Shown: positions 50,203 through 58,540 of the stretch, in pieces | Numbering within the stretch: the first letter of the stretch is position 1 | Layout of the letters: every line of letters begins with the position of its first letter | Assembly (NCBI RefSeq): GCF_002242805.1 | Contig: NZ_MCGQ01000020.1 | Location: 339,186-403,185, forward strand | Length of the DNA stretch: 64,000 nucleotides | Source: Streptomyces diastatochromogenes | GTDB taxonomy: Bacteria; Actinomycetota; Actinomycetes; Streptomycetales; Streptomycetaceae | Reading direction: 5' to 3' | The notes under the pieces: model-generated | Database searches by the model: none | What the model was told of the DNA's origin: nothing | The model's input: the letters and a program-made list of their open reading frames with translations, nothing else | Position numbers and translations under genes: made by a program

Positions 50203-51072
50203 GTGGCCCTGTCGGGGCGCGACGCCTTCCGTGGCGAACTTACGTCGATCGCACACCGGGACGGCCGGGTGGTCTGCCTGGAGACCTGGTCCCCGTATCG
50301 GGACCATCCTTTCGAGGCCGCTCACCCGGAACGTTTCTTCTCCTTGCCGTCCGGTGGCCCGGTGCTGGCGCAGATGGTGACGGGTCTGGTCGCGGCCGGG
50401 TTCCGGCCGTTCGTGGTGGTCGGGCCGGGCGGTACGGCGCCGGCCCGGGCGGTCGGTAACCGGTGGCTGTGGCGGGCCTGTGTGGAGGCCGGCGCCACGG
50501 TGGTGCTGCCGCCCGAGGGGTCCGGGGAAGGGTCGGTGGAGGTCCGGCAGAAGACCTGCGTGCCGCTCGCCGTCCCGTGCGGCGAGGAGGAGACCCGGGC
50601 GATGGTGCGGCAGGTGGCGCGGTCGCGGCGGCCGTACTGCCTGGTGCTCGGTGACCGTCCTGGGCCGCTCTGGCCGTACCGGCCGAACGGTGCGGGCAAT
50701 AAAGTGCCGCTCGTCGCCGATGAGTTGGGCCTGTCCGCGGGGACGGGGGCGCGGTTGGTGTCCGTGGGCGAGGCCGGTACCCGGCTGGCCCTGGCGACGC
50801 GTGCCACCGCGCCCGGGCTCGGCCATGTCCACCTCGTCTACTTGGACGAGGTGCGCCTGGCCGCGGCGGCCGCCGAACTCGCCCTGTGGCCCGGGCCGTC
50901 GGTCGTGACGGCGGCTGCGTGGATGCTGGAGGAGGTGCTTCGGGCGCTGCGCGCGCGGACGCCTGGGCACGCGGTGTCCGGTGTACTCGCCGCTTCCCAT
51001 CAGGGGCAGGCTGACGTGGCTGAGGTGTTGGCCGCGGTGGCTGCCTTTGGGGGGTCGTCGGGGCGGGCCTGA
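50203..51072 (+). CDS. Transketolase pyrimidine-domain-like protein (isolated half)
   Basis: The protein is 289 aa from the GTG at 50203, preceded by GAGAAGGGGG. The stretch HPERFFSLPSGGPVLAQMVTG followed by AAGFRPFVVVG resembles the RFFD-x-G-I-A-E-Q-x-x-V-G-x-A-A-G-L-A-x-x-G-x-R-P-F motif of the pyrimidine-binding domain of transketolase and DXS. The usual catalytic Glu of that motif is not evident. A C-terminal region (ARLVSVGEAGTRLALATRA) resembles the transketolase C-terminal domain. The diphosphate-binding domain with GDG is absent, so it would need a partner or has lost activity. No partner gene is adjacent. Confidence 0.55.
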   Translation: MALSGRDAFRGELTSIAHRDGRVVCLETWSPYRDHPFEAAHPERFFSLPSGGPVLAQMVTGLVAAGFRPFVVVGPGGTAPARAVGNRWLWRACVEAGATVVLPPEGSGEGSVEVRQKTCVPLAVPCGEEETRAMVRQVARSRRPYCLVLGDRPGPLWPYRPNGAGNKVPLVADELGLSAGTGARLVSVGEAGTRLALATRATAPGLGHVHLVYLDEVRLAAAAAELALWPGPSVVTAAAWMLEEVLRALRARTPGHAVSGVLAASHQGQADVAEVLAAVAAFGGSSGRA

Positions 51073-51113
51073 TGCCAGGGGGTGCGATTTTGGGTGCGGG
51101 TGCCTTGTGGGGC

Positions 51114-51132
51114 ACCCGGCCTTCGGCCGGGT
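51114..51132. terminator. Hairpin downstream of the transketolase-like gene
   Basis: An 8-bp perfect stem (51114-51121 with 51125-51132) closes a TTC loop. It adjoins the interspersed repeat. Confidence 0.55.
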
Positions 51133-51136
51133 TTGG

Positions 51137-51225
51137 GTTCCCACCCGCACCACCCGTGCAGCCTTCGTCATCGGGTGCGGGTGGCCCCTGTGGGGCGGGA
51201 GCGCCGTCGGCGGCTGCGGGTTGTC
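51137..51225 (+). repeat. Interspersed repeat copy 2
   Basis: The sequence matches the reverse complement of 11013-11100. Arms CCACCCGCAC (51141-51150) and GTGCGGGTGG (51175-51184) form a 10-bp stem around a 24-base loop. It lies in intergenic DNA, unlike copy 1. Confidence 0.7.
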
Positions 51226-51306
51226 GGTTGGGAGCGGCAGCGGTGGTGGGCGTCGGAGCGGTGAGGGCCCCACCCGTCCCGCACGGGTGTTCGGGCCTCC
51301 GGGCGG

Positions 51307-52290
51307 TCAGCCGGCCGCGTCCTCCAGGAGTCGGGACTGGGCCAGGGCGTAGGCGAGTTGGGCGCGGCTCTTGCTGCTGAGGGCCTCCGATGCCTTGCCG
51401 ATGTGGGTGGAGACGGTGCGGGGGCTGATGCCGAGGCGTTTGGCTATGGCGGCGTCGGTGTGGCCCTCGATCATCAGCCGCAGGACGGTGCGCCGGGTCT
51501 CGTCGGTCATCAGCGGAGGGCGGGTCTGCTCCTGCGTGATGCTGAGCGGCTCGGCGCGCTGCCAGGCGTGGTCGAAGACGGTGGCGAGGTAGTGGACGAT
51601 CGCCGGGTGCTCGATGGTCAGGGCGGTCGTCCTGAGGTCGTGGCGCGGGTCGGGGATGAAGGCGATACAGCGGTCGAAGATGATGAGCCGGTCGAACAGC
51701 TCGTTCAGGGTGCGGACTTCGACGCCGACGGCGGTGGCCTGCTCGATGTAGCCGAGCGTGGGCCCGTGGGTGCGGACGGCGTGCTGGTACAGGTTGCGCT
51801 GGCGGATGCCGCGCTCGGCCAGCTCCAGGGTCCGGCGCAGCGCCTTGCTGAGCAGCGCGGTGGCCCGGCCGCCGCCGGGCTGGGCGGTCAGCAGCTCCGT
51901 ACGGCAGTTGTCGGCCGACTTCTGCAGGGCCGCACTGATCACGTCCGCCCCGTGCAGCAGACGGATGTTGGCGGAGCCGGTGCCCTGTTCCTCGCGGTAG
52001 ACGTCGTCGGCGGCGCTGAGCGCCTCGCGGATGGCCGCGACGGCCTGCTGCTGGACCAGAATCGCCCGTTCCACGGGGCGGGTGAGTTCGTTCGCGGCGA
52101 TGTCTGGCGGCACCACGGTCATGATCCGTGGGTTTTCGGCCAACGGCCGCATGAGCCCCAACTCGATCAGGCAGTCCGGGACATCACCATCAATCGGACC
52201 ATTCGTCAAGGCTTCTCGGTAGCAAGCCAGGCCCCGATCACACAGCCTGACCACGTTGGTATGTGACTCATTGTCCGCTTTTCTGCACAT
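51307..52290 (-). CDS. LuxR-type transcriptional regulator
   Basis: The protein is 327 aa, start ATG at 52288-52290. The C-terminal LuxR helix-turn-helix is RRTVLRLMIEGHTDAAIAKRLGISPRTVSTHIGKASEALS. There is no receiver domain. The N-terminal 240 residues are mostly helical, beginning with a degenerate winged-helix-like part (VRLCDRGLACYREALTNGPI...LIELGLM), then helices (RAILVQQQAVAAIREALSAAD), and resemble the TrmB-like LuxR regulators linked to biosynthetic clusters. It is divergent from the secreted-peptide gene across 132 bp and probably controls the cluster to its right. Confidence 0.88.
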   Translation of the reverse strand: MCRKADNESHTNVVRLCDRGLACYREALTNGPIDGDVPDCLIELGLMRPLAENPRIMTVVPPDIAANELTRPVERAILVQQQAVAAIREALSAADDVYREEQGTGSANIRLLHGADVISAALQKSADNCRTELLTAQPGGGRATALLSKALRRTLELAERGIRQRNLYQHAVRTHGPTLGYIEQATAVGVEVRTLNELFDRLIIFDRCIAFIPDPRHDLRTTALTIEHPAIVHYLATVFDHAWQRAEPLSITQEQTRPPLMTDETRRTVLRLMIEGHTDAAIAKRLGISPRTVSTHIGKASEALSSKSRAQLAYALAQSRLLEDAAG

Positions 52291-52422
52291 CTGTACCCCC
52301 TTCTTAGTTGCGCATTGCGTGTTGTCGAGGCTAACAAGCGCCCGGAATCGGCCACTGGCTGCTGCATGCTTTCAAGCAGCGGAGGCGAAAACGCCTATCA
52401 GCCATCTGCCAGGGGGAAACGA

Positions 52423-52578
52423 ATGCTTTTCATGGAAGCGACCACGAAGCGATTCACCGCGATACTCGCACTTCTGCTCTTCGTCGGAATCGGCGTCCAG
52501 GCGAGCGCCGGCACCAGCTCGGTCCAGGCCGCCTCCCGGGTGGTCCACGTCGGCCCGCACGATCCGGAATGGGGATGA
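52423..52578 (+). CDS. Small secreted-peptide gene (51 aa)
   Basis: The ATG at 52423 follows AGGGGG at 52411-52416 with good spacing. The peptide has a basic N-region (TTKRF), a hydrophobic core (TAILALLLFVGIGV) and an A-x-A-type cleavage site (QASA). This leaves about 22 residues that end in VVHVGPHDPEWG. There is no Cys and only one Ser/Thr cluster, so a lanthipeptide is unlikely. It is divergent from a LuxR regulator and 45 bp upstream of the nucleotidyltransferase. A signalling peptide or a precursor is possible; I do not recognise the family. Confidence 0.65.
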   Translation: MLFMEATTKRFTAILALLLFVGIGVQASAGTSSVQAASRVVHVGPHDPEWG

Positions 52579-52623
52579 CCGGCGGCCGGCGCTGAGCGCC
52601 CGACGAACGCACTAGGGGGAGAA

Positions 52624-53970
52624 ATGGCCGCTCGTCGGCATTCGGAGACCGTCGGAATCATTCTCGCGGGCGGCAGAGGCGAGCGAGCCAAGCCCATCAC
52701 GTTGAAGTCGGCCGACTACATTCGCAGCAAGGCGCTCATCCCGTTCGTCGGGAAGCGGCTCGTCGAATGGGTCGTCGAGGCCTGCCGGGACCAGGGCATC
52801 CGGCGCTTCTTCGTGGTCGCCCACGGCCTGGAGAACCGGAACCAGATCAAGCTCCTGCTGGGGCACGGCGAACACCACGGAGTCGAGGTCAGGTACTCGC
52901 GTTCGCGCCTGGACCGCTACAACGTGGGATCCGCCGGAGCCACCCTGCACAACCTCGAACAGTGGGACCTGCAGGGGCAGGCCCTGGTCCTGCCGGTCGA
53001 TTCGCTCTTCGACTTCGACCTGGCGGCGATGCGGGCGACGCACGACGCGTACGACGCCCTGGTGACCGTGGCCGCCGTGGCCCGCACCGGGGCGGAGATC
53101 GCCGGCAAGTACGGCGTGATGCGGACCGACGCCCGCGGCCTGGTGACGGGCTTCGTCGAGAAGCCACCGCTCGCCGGGCTGCGGGAACTGTTCCCGCAGA
53201 CGGCCGCGGACGAGCGGGCGACCCTGCCCACCAACGCGGGGATGTACCTGGTGGACTGCCGGCGGCTGCGCCTGCTGGCCCGCGAGCCCGGCCTGTTCCG
53301 GCAGTCCCACCAGCGGCTGGACTGGGGCGGCGACCTGCTGCCCTGGCTGGCCGGGCAGGGCCACCCGGTCGCCACCCACGCCATCGGCAGGCTCGGCGAC
53401 CTGGGCAACGTACCGGACTATCTGCACACCCTGCGGCTGGTGCTGGACGGCGCCTACGAGCACATGAACCGGCTCATGGCGCGGCCCGGTCCGGCCGGAG
53501 CGCACGGCTGGATCCACGAGAGCAGCCTGCAGACCAAGGACGACCTGACCGGCACCACCCTCGCCCAGAAGATCGAGGAGGGGTCGGTGCGGATCGGGCC
53601 CGGTGTGCGCATCGGGCACGAGGTCGAGATCGGCCCCGGGGTGCGGCTGGAGTACACGGATGTCGGCGACGGGGCCGAGATCCGCGAAGGAAGCACGCTG
53701 GTGAACTCGGCCGTGGGCGAGTCCGCGGTGATCGGCGCCCACGCCGACGTCCTCGACTCCTATGTCGGCCCGATGGCCGTGGTTCATTCCGAACGCGGCA
53801 GGCCGGCACGGCTGGAGTGTCACACGGCGATCGGCGACGGAGCGGTGCTGCGGCCGGGGTCACGGTTCCGCGGCATCACCGTCTATCCACGGCTGAGGGT
53901 GCCGACCCTGACAGGGGTGCCCGCCGCGACCGAGCTCAAGAACGCCGACGACGTCCTGCGCTGGGTGTGA
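52624..53970 (+). CDS. Sugar-1-phosphate nucleotidyltransferase (GlmU/GlgC-like)
   Basis: The protein is 448 aa from the ATG at 52624 after GGGGGAGAA. The N-terminal Rossmann-like domain has GIILAGGRGERAKPIT and SKALIPFVGKRLVEWVV. These are the G-G-x-G-x-R signature and the Lys-Pro substrate-binding motif, here with an unusual insertion between the two. The Asp of LVLPVDSLFDF should bind the metal, and FVEKPP is also typical. Residues about 310-420 are left-handed beta-helix hexads (IGPGVRIGHEVEIGPGVRLE, IGDGAVLRPGSRFRG). The enzyme activates a sugar phosphate as an NDP-sugar. Which nucleotide and sugar are used cannot be told. Confidence 0.85.
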   Translation: MAARRHSETVGIILAGGRGERAKPITLKSADYIRSKALIPFVGKRLVEWVVEACRDQGIRRFFVVAHGLENRNQIKLLLGHGEHHGVEVRYSRSRLDRYNVGSAGATLHNLEQWDLQGQALVLPVDSLFDFDLAAMRATHDAYDALVTVAAVARTGAEIAGKYGVMRTDARGLVTGFVEKPPLAGLRELFPQTAADERATLPTNAGMYLVDCRRLRLLAREPGLFRQSHQRLDWGGDLLPWLAGQGHPVATHAIGRLGDLGNVPDYLHTLRLVLDGAYEHMNRLMARPGPAGAHGWIHESSLQTKDDLTGTTLAQKIEEGSVRIGPGVRIGHEVEIGPGVRLEYTDVGDGAEIREGSTLVNSAVGESAVIGAHADVLDSYVGPMAVVHSERGRPARLECHTAIGDGAVLRPGSRFRGITVYPRLRVPTLTGVPAATELKNADDVLRWV

Positions 53971-54010
53971 TCCCGGCGGTGGACGCGGGTCGGTACACGA
54001 GAGGGGAATC

Positions 54011-54712
54011 ATGCACATGCACGGCCCCATAGCGGTGATCGGCGGGGCGGGCCGGCTCGGTGCCCTGGTGACCGCCAGGCTGGCCGGGGCGGGGGAACGG
54101 GTCCGCGTGGTCAGCCGGCACCCGGAGCGCGGCGCCGCCGTACCCGCCGAGGCCGAGGTACGGCAGGCGGACGTGCGGTACGCGGACACGCTGGGGCCCG
54201 CGCTGCGCGGCTCGGCCGCCGTGGTCCTCAGCGTGGAGCCGGGCACCGCGGACTCCGGTCCGGACAGTCCGGAGACCACCATGTACGGCGGTGTCCGCAA
54301 CGTGCTCGCGGCGCTGGCCGACCAGCCGGAGCGCCCGCGCCTCGTCCTGGTCAGCCAGATCTTCGTGACCCGCCGCGAGCACCCCATGAACGCCTACGGG
54401 CGGCTGCTCGACTGGCGGCGGCGCGGCGAGGAGGCGGTACGGGACTCCGGGCTCCCCTACACGGTGGTCCGGCCCGGCTGGCTGACCGACGACGGTACGC
54501 CGGGCGCCGGTGTCCGGCTGGAGCAGGGCGACCGCGGTGACGGCTGGGTGTCGCGCGCCTCGGTGGCCGAGGCCTGTGTCCGGGCGCTGGGCTCCACCGC
54601 GGCCACCGGCCGGACGTTCGAGATCTACAACGAGCCGGGCCCGGCCCCGGCCGACTGGGAGCCCCTGTTCCACGGGCTCACCCCCGACCGGGTCCTGGCC
54701 CTGATGCCGTAG
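54011..54712 (+). CDS. NAD(P)-binding SDR-like (NmrA type) protein
   Basis: The protein is 233 aa from the ATG at 54011. The N-terminal Rossmann motif is IAVIGGAGRLGALVTARLAGAG, followed by VVSRHPERGA, the NADP-selecting Arg position. The sequence LRGSAAVVLSVEPGT and the PYTVVRPGWLTDDGT segment are typical of atypical short-chain reductases of the NmrA/SDR a5-a7 group. The catalytic Tyr-x-x-x-Lys is replaced by YGRLLDWRRRGEEAV, as often in this group. It may be a reductase, an epimerase or a redox sensor. It is 40 bp after the nucleotidyltransferase. Confidence 0.8.
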   Translation: MHMHGPIAVIGGAGRLGALVTARLAGAGERVRVVSRHPERGAAVPAEAEVRQADVRYADTLGPALRGSAAVVLSVEPGTADSGPDSPETTMYGGVRNVLAALADQPERPRLVLVSQIFVTRREHPMNAYGRLLDWRRRGEEAVRDSGLPYTVVRPGWLTDDGTPGAGVRLEQGDRGDGWVSRASVAEACVRALGSTAATGRTFEIYNEPGPAPADWEPLFHGLTPDRVLALMP

Positions 54713-54914
54713 GACCCGCCGAACGACGAGGGCGGGTCCCCCGACCGCCCGCCCCGTCCCCGCCCGCCGGTCATGTCCCCCAGGCCGGCGGGTCCGCGCC
54801 GGGGCCGGCGCGGCACCGGGCCACACAGGCCCCGATGCCCGCCGGCCTCGGACCGCACCGGTAAAGCGCACCCCACGCTCTTTTGCACTTCTGTATTCCA
54901 GAGAGGGCCGAGCC

Positions 54915-56225
54915 ATGCCCGGCGAACGTCAGAATTACGGGTCCGCCGAGATTTCCGAAGAATCCGCAGCTATTTCCGAGGACGTGGTCTCCGAGATCAT
55001 TTCCCGTACGTTCCGATCCATTCCGCGAAGTGACCAGAGGCGCTGGGGCGGAATCTATGTGAGGGGTCTGCTCTCGGTTTCCGGGAAGAAGACGATGCGT
55101 GCCATCGCCGACGGTGCGGGCGGCGGTGTGGAGCAGAGCCTCTATCAGTTCATCACCAAGTCGCCGTGGGCGGCCGAACCGGTGCGCCGGGAACTGGCCG
55201 GGCTGCTGCTGCGGCTCCAGCCCCGGGCCTGGGTGGTCCAGCCGCTGGTGATCGCCAAGGTGGGCGAGCACTCGGTGGGCGTGGAGCGGCGCTGGGTCTC
55301 CGGGTTCGGACGCGTCGTCAACTGCCAGCGGGCCGTGGGTGTCTGGCTCGCCGCCGACCAGGCGTCCTGCCCGGTCGAGTGGCGGCTGGAGCTGCCCGAG
55401 AGCTGGACGGGTGACGCGGCGCTGCGGCGCCGTGCCTCGATCCCGGACGGCGTCCGCCCGTGCCCGCCGGAGCAGTGCGCGGTGGACGCGGTCTCCGAGA
55501 TGGCGCGGGACTGGGGCATCCCGCACCGGCCGGTGGTGATGGACCTGCGCGAGTGCGACCCGTACGACATCTGCGCGGTGCTGCTGGAGCGCCGGCTGCC
55601 GTTCGCCGTCCGGATCGACCCGGCGGCCCGGGGTCTGGCGCTGCACGCCGTGCGGTCCGGACCGCGCACCGGCTCCCGGGCCACCGGCTCGGCGGAGGTG
55701 CCGGCCGCCGAGACGGGTGTTCCGCATCCGCCCGGCTCCGCGTTCGCGCTGGTCTCCGAGCTGAGCCGGCAGTGCATGCCGGTGGAGTGGTTCGACCACT
55801 CCATGGGCGCCCTGCGGGCGACCTCGGTCGGCGCCACCCGGGTCCTGCTGGGCCGCCCGGCCTCCGGCGTCCTCCGGCCCGCCCCGGCGGACCAGCAGGA
55901 ACTGCTGCTGATGGGAGCCTGGCAGGACTCGTCGCGGCGCACCCCGAGCGAGTACTGGCTGACGAACCTTCCCCAGTCCCAGCTCGGCACCGTCTTCCGC
56001 ACCGCCATGCTCGGCCGCCGGGTCGAACGGGACCAGGCGGAGATCGGCGAGGGGCTGGGCGTACGGGACTTCGAGGGCCGCTCCTTCCGCGGCTGGCACC
56101 ACCACATGACGATGGTCTCGCTGGCCCACGCGGCCACCGTGCTGTCCTCGGTGCCGCACTCCGAGACCGGTCCTGCCGTGATGCGGCCGACCGCGTCCCG
56201 CGAGGTGCGGATGCGTGCCGCATGA
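54915..56225 (+). CDS. IS701-type transposase-derived protein, probably catalytically inactive
   Basis: The protein is 436 aa from the ATG at 54915. It has the IS701/DDE architecture: QSLYQFITKSPW, GEHSVGVERRWV...VVNCQRAVGVWLA, PVEWRLELPESWT and the C-terminal RDFEGRSFRGWHHHMTMV. Active IS701 transposases carry Asp residues in an I-D-D-T-G-type segment before K-x-G-x-H-S-V-G-V. Here that segment reads VIAKVGEHSVGV, so the first catalytic Asp is missing. VVMDLRECD retains the second Asp, and a Glu is present in RRVERDQAE. No terminal inverted repeats or target duplications flank it. The stop overlaps the next start (ATGA). It looks domesticated, with a possible DNA-binding role. Confidence 0.82.
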   Translation: MPGERQNYGSAEISEESAAISEDVVSEIISRTFRSIPRSDQRRWGGIYVRGLLSVSGKKTMRAIADGAGGGVEQSLYQFITKSPWAAEPVRRELAGLLLRLQPRAWVVQPLVIAKVGEHSVGVERRWVSGFGRVVNCQRAVGVWLAADQASCPVEWRLELPESWTGDAALRRRASIPDGVRPCPPEQCAVDAVSEMARDWGIPHRPVVMDLRECDPYDICAVLLERRLPFAVRIDPAARGLALHAVRSGPRTGSRATGSAEVPAAETGVPHPPGSAFALVSELSRQCMPVEWFDHSMGALRATSVGATRVLLGRPASGVLRPAPADQQELLLMGAWQDSSRRTPSEYWLTNLPQSQLGTVFRTAMLGRRVERDQAEIGEGLGVRDFEGRSFRGWHHHMTMVSLAHAATVLSSVPHSETGPAVMRPTASREVRMRAA

Positions 56226-57712
56226 CGGCCCTGTCCGACCCGGCCCTGGACCTCGCGCGGATACGGGCGGCGCTCGACGCCCTGCTCCCGGCCTGGCTGC
56301 CCGGCCGGCGCTGGTACGCGGGCAAGGGCGCCGGATCCCCGCCGGACGTCACCACCCGGCTGCTCGACGTGGTGCTGCCGGGTGATCCGGCGCTCCTGGT
56401 CGCGGTGTTCGACGCCGGTGCGGACGGGCCGTACCAGGCGCTGCTCGGCGTGCGCCGGGACCCGGTGCCGCCGTCGGCCGAGCCGCTGATCGGCCGGCTG
56501 GAGGGTCCGGACGGGTCCGGCGTGTTCCTCTACGAGGCCACGCAGGACCCGGAGTTGATGGGCGCGCTGCTGGCCCGTATCGCGGCCGGCGGCCGCACGG
56601 GCCCGCTGTGCTTCGAACCCGCACCCGGCGTCGAACTGCCCGTCGGGACACCGGGTGTGGCGAGCACGGCGGAGCAGTCGAACACCTCGGTGGCGTTCGC
56701 GGAGCGGGCGATGCTGAAGGTGCTGCGCCGGCCCGTGCCCGGAGACAACCCGGAGCTGGAGCTGCTCACCGCGCTGCGGCGGGCCGGCGGAGTGCCGAGC
56801 GCGGCCCCGCTCGCCCAGGTGCGCACCTCGGCCTCCTCGGCGGTGGGCGCCCGCACACTCGCCCTGCTGCAGCAGTTCGTGCGCTCGCGGGGCGACGGCT
56901 GGACGATCGCCGTCGACCGGGCCCGCGCCTGCATGGCGGGGGAGTGCGAGACGGTCGAGCCGCACGGCGGGTTCGCCGCGGAGGCGTACGCCCTGGGGCT
57001 GGCCACCGCCCGGGTGCACACCGCGCTCGCCGAGCAGCTCGGCTCCCGCCCGCTCACCCGCCCGGAGAGCGAGGACCTGCTGGACCTGTTGGCCGACCGC
57101 CTGGCCCAGGGGCTGCGGACGGTGCCACAACTGGCGCCGTACGCACGGGCGTTGTGGGCCATGCAGGACGACCTGAGAGAGATCGTCGGGCGGGGCGGGG
57201 CGCCGCACGTGCAGCGGATCCACGGCGATCTGCACCTGGGACAGGCGCTGCGCGGCGACCAGGGCTGGATCCTCGTCGACTTCGAGGGCGAACCGGGCCG
57301 CTCGCCCGAGCAGCGCCGCAGACCGCAGCCCGCCCTGCGCGATGTCGCCGCGATGCTGCGCTCCTTCGACTACGCGGCCCACCACGCCCTGTCCGCGGTG
57401 CTGGACCGGCCGCCGGGAGACTCCGGACCGCACGATCCGCGTGCCGTCCGGATGGCGCGCCGGGCCTCCGCATGGGCGGTGCACAACCGGCGGGCCTACT
57501 GCACCGGTTACGCCGACGGCGGCGGCCAGGACCCGCGGTGCGCCCCGGTGCTGCTGCGCTGCTTCGAGGCGGACAAAGCCGTGTACGAGGCGGTGTACGA
57601 GTCCCGGAACCGGCCGGAATGGCTCCCCATTCCGCTTTCCGCCGTGCGCCGGCTCGCCCAATGGCGCCGCTCGTCCGCACCGGTGGACGGAACGAGCGGG
57701 CAACCCGCCTGA
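56222..57712 (+). CDS. Maltokinase-like kinase (Mak/Pep2 family)
   Basis: The protein is 496 aa from the ATG at 56222 that overlaps the transposase-like stop. The N-terminal cap domain contains LPAWLPGRRWYAGKG, a hallmark of maltokinase. The kinase core has AMLKVLRRPVPGDNPELEL with the ATP-binding Lys, the catalytic Brenner-type motif HGDLHLGQ and the metal motif ILVDFEGEPGR, then PALRDVAAMLRSFDYAA. True maltokinase phosphorylates maltose at C1 for glycogen or glucan building (GlgE pathway) and usually neighbours treS or glgB. Here neither is adjacent, though a CBM48 enzyme begins at the window end. A different sugar substrate is possible. Confidence 0.87.
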   Translation: MTALSDPALDLARIRAALDALLPAWLPGRRWYAGKGAGSPPDVTTRLLDVVLPGDPALLVAVFDAGADGPYQALLGVRRDPVPPSAEPLIGRLEGPDGSGVFLYEATQDPELMGALLARIAAGGRTGPLCFEPAPGVELPVGTPGVASTAEQSNTSVAFAERAMLKVLRRPVPGDNPELELLTALRRAGGVPSAAPLAQVRTSASSAVGARTLALLQQFVRSRGDGWTIAVDRARACMAGECETVEPHGGFAAEAYALGLATARVHTALAEQLGSRPLTRPESEDLLDLLADRLAQGLRTVPQLAPYARALWAMQDDLREIVGRGGAPHVQRIHGDLHLGQALRGDQGWILVDFEGEPGRSPEQRRRPQPALRDVAAMLRSFDYAAHHALSAVLDRPPGDSGPHDPRAVRMARRASAWAVHNRRAYCTGYADGGGQDPRCAPVLLRCFEADKAVYEAVYESRNRPEWLPIPLSAVRRLAQWRRSSAPVDGTSGQPA

Positions 57713-57806
57713 AACGTCAGGAAGTCCATGTCCCGCGTTTGTCCGGGAGATCCGGCGGCCGTGAGGATATGACACGTTCGCGGAATGTCGGGAGAGGGAG
57801 ATATCA

Positions 57807-58511
57807 ATGATCCATCAGTTCATTCTTGCGGCACCCAAGCCGGGTATGACGGCACAGGAATTCCAGGACTACTGGGTCGGCGTACACGCGGTGGAATACG
57901 CCGCGAAGATTCCCCAGATCCGCAAGTACATGGTCGACACCACCATCGATTTCGACGGCAATCTCGGCGAGCCGGCGCTGCCGCACCAGGGCATCGCGGA
58001 GATCTGGCTGGCGAACGGCGAGGAGCAGCTGGCCTCGCTGCAGACGGAGGAGTTCCTGCAGGGCGCCCGGCTCGACGAGCCGAAGTGGGCCGCGTTCTGG
58101 CAGACCATCGTCGTCGACACCACCGCCCATGAGCTGGTCCCCGGCCCCGGCGAGGGCCGCGACCGGGACTGGGTCAAGCTCACCGTGCTGCTGAAGCGGC
58201 GCCCGGGCCTGGACCTGGCCGACTACCGCAAGCAGACCCTGGACGGCTACGCGGCCGTGGTCAGGGACATCCCCGGGCTGCGCCGCCATCTGCACGCCCA
58301 CACCGTCGACGGCGCCTACGTCTTCGGCGAGGCGGCCTTCGACTCCGTCGAGCAGCTGTGGTTCGACGACGTCGACGCGCTGCGCGAGGCCCTGAACTCC
58401 GCGTACTTCCGCGAGCGGGTCACGGCGGCCCGGGACGAGATCGCCGACCCGAAGTACGTCTTCTCCCTCGCCGTGGAGGAGAACTGGATCATCGGTCCCG
58501 AGGCCCGCTGA
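57807..58511 (+). CDS. Double EthD-domain protein
   Basis: The protein is 234 aa from the ATG at 57807, with GGGAGAGGGAG upstream. Two tandem ferredoxin-like dimeric alpha-beta barrel domains are seen. The first starts IHQFILAAPKPGMTAQEFQDYWVGVHA, the second VKLTVLLKRRPGLDLADYRKQTLDGYA; both follow the EthD pattern of a strand, then a P-G-(M/L) loop and a helix with a Trp/Tyr. EthD-like proteins act in ether degradation, polyketide ring closure or oxygenase chemistry. Residues that would catalyse anything are not identifiable. It follows the kinase by 94 bp and precedes the DJ-1 gene by 29 bp. Confidence 0.8.
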   Translation: MIHQFILAAPKPGMTAQEFQDYWVGVHAVEYAAKIPQIRKYMVDTTIDFDGNLGEPALPHQGIAEIWLANGEEQLASLQTEEFLQGARLDEPKWAAFWQTIVVDTTAHELVPGPGEGRDRDWVKLTVLLKRRPGLDLADYRKQTLDGYAAVVRDIPGLRRHLHAHTVDGAYVFGEAAFDSVEQLWFDDVDALREALNSAYFRERVTAARDEIADPKYVFSLAVEENWIIGPEAR

Positions 58512-58540
58512 TCCACCGCACCCAACCCAAAGGAGCAGGC

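Noticed and set aside
54915..56225. An active insertion sequence
   Set aside because: No inverted repeats or target duplications flank the gene, the first catalytic Asp is missing, and it overlaps the next gene in an operon.
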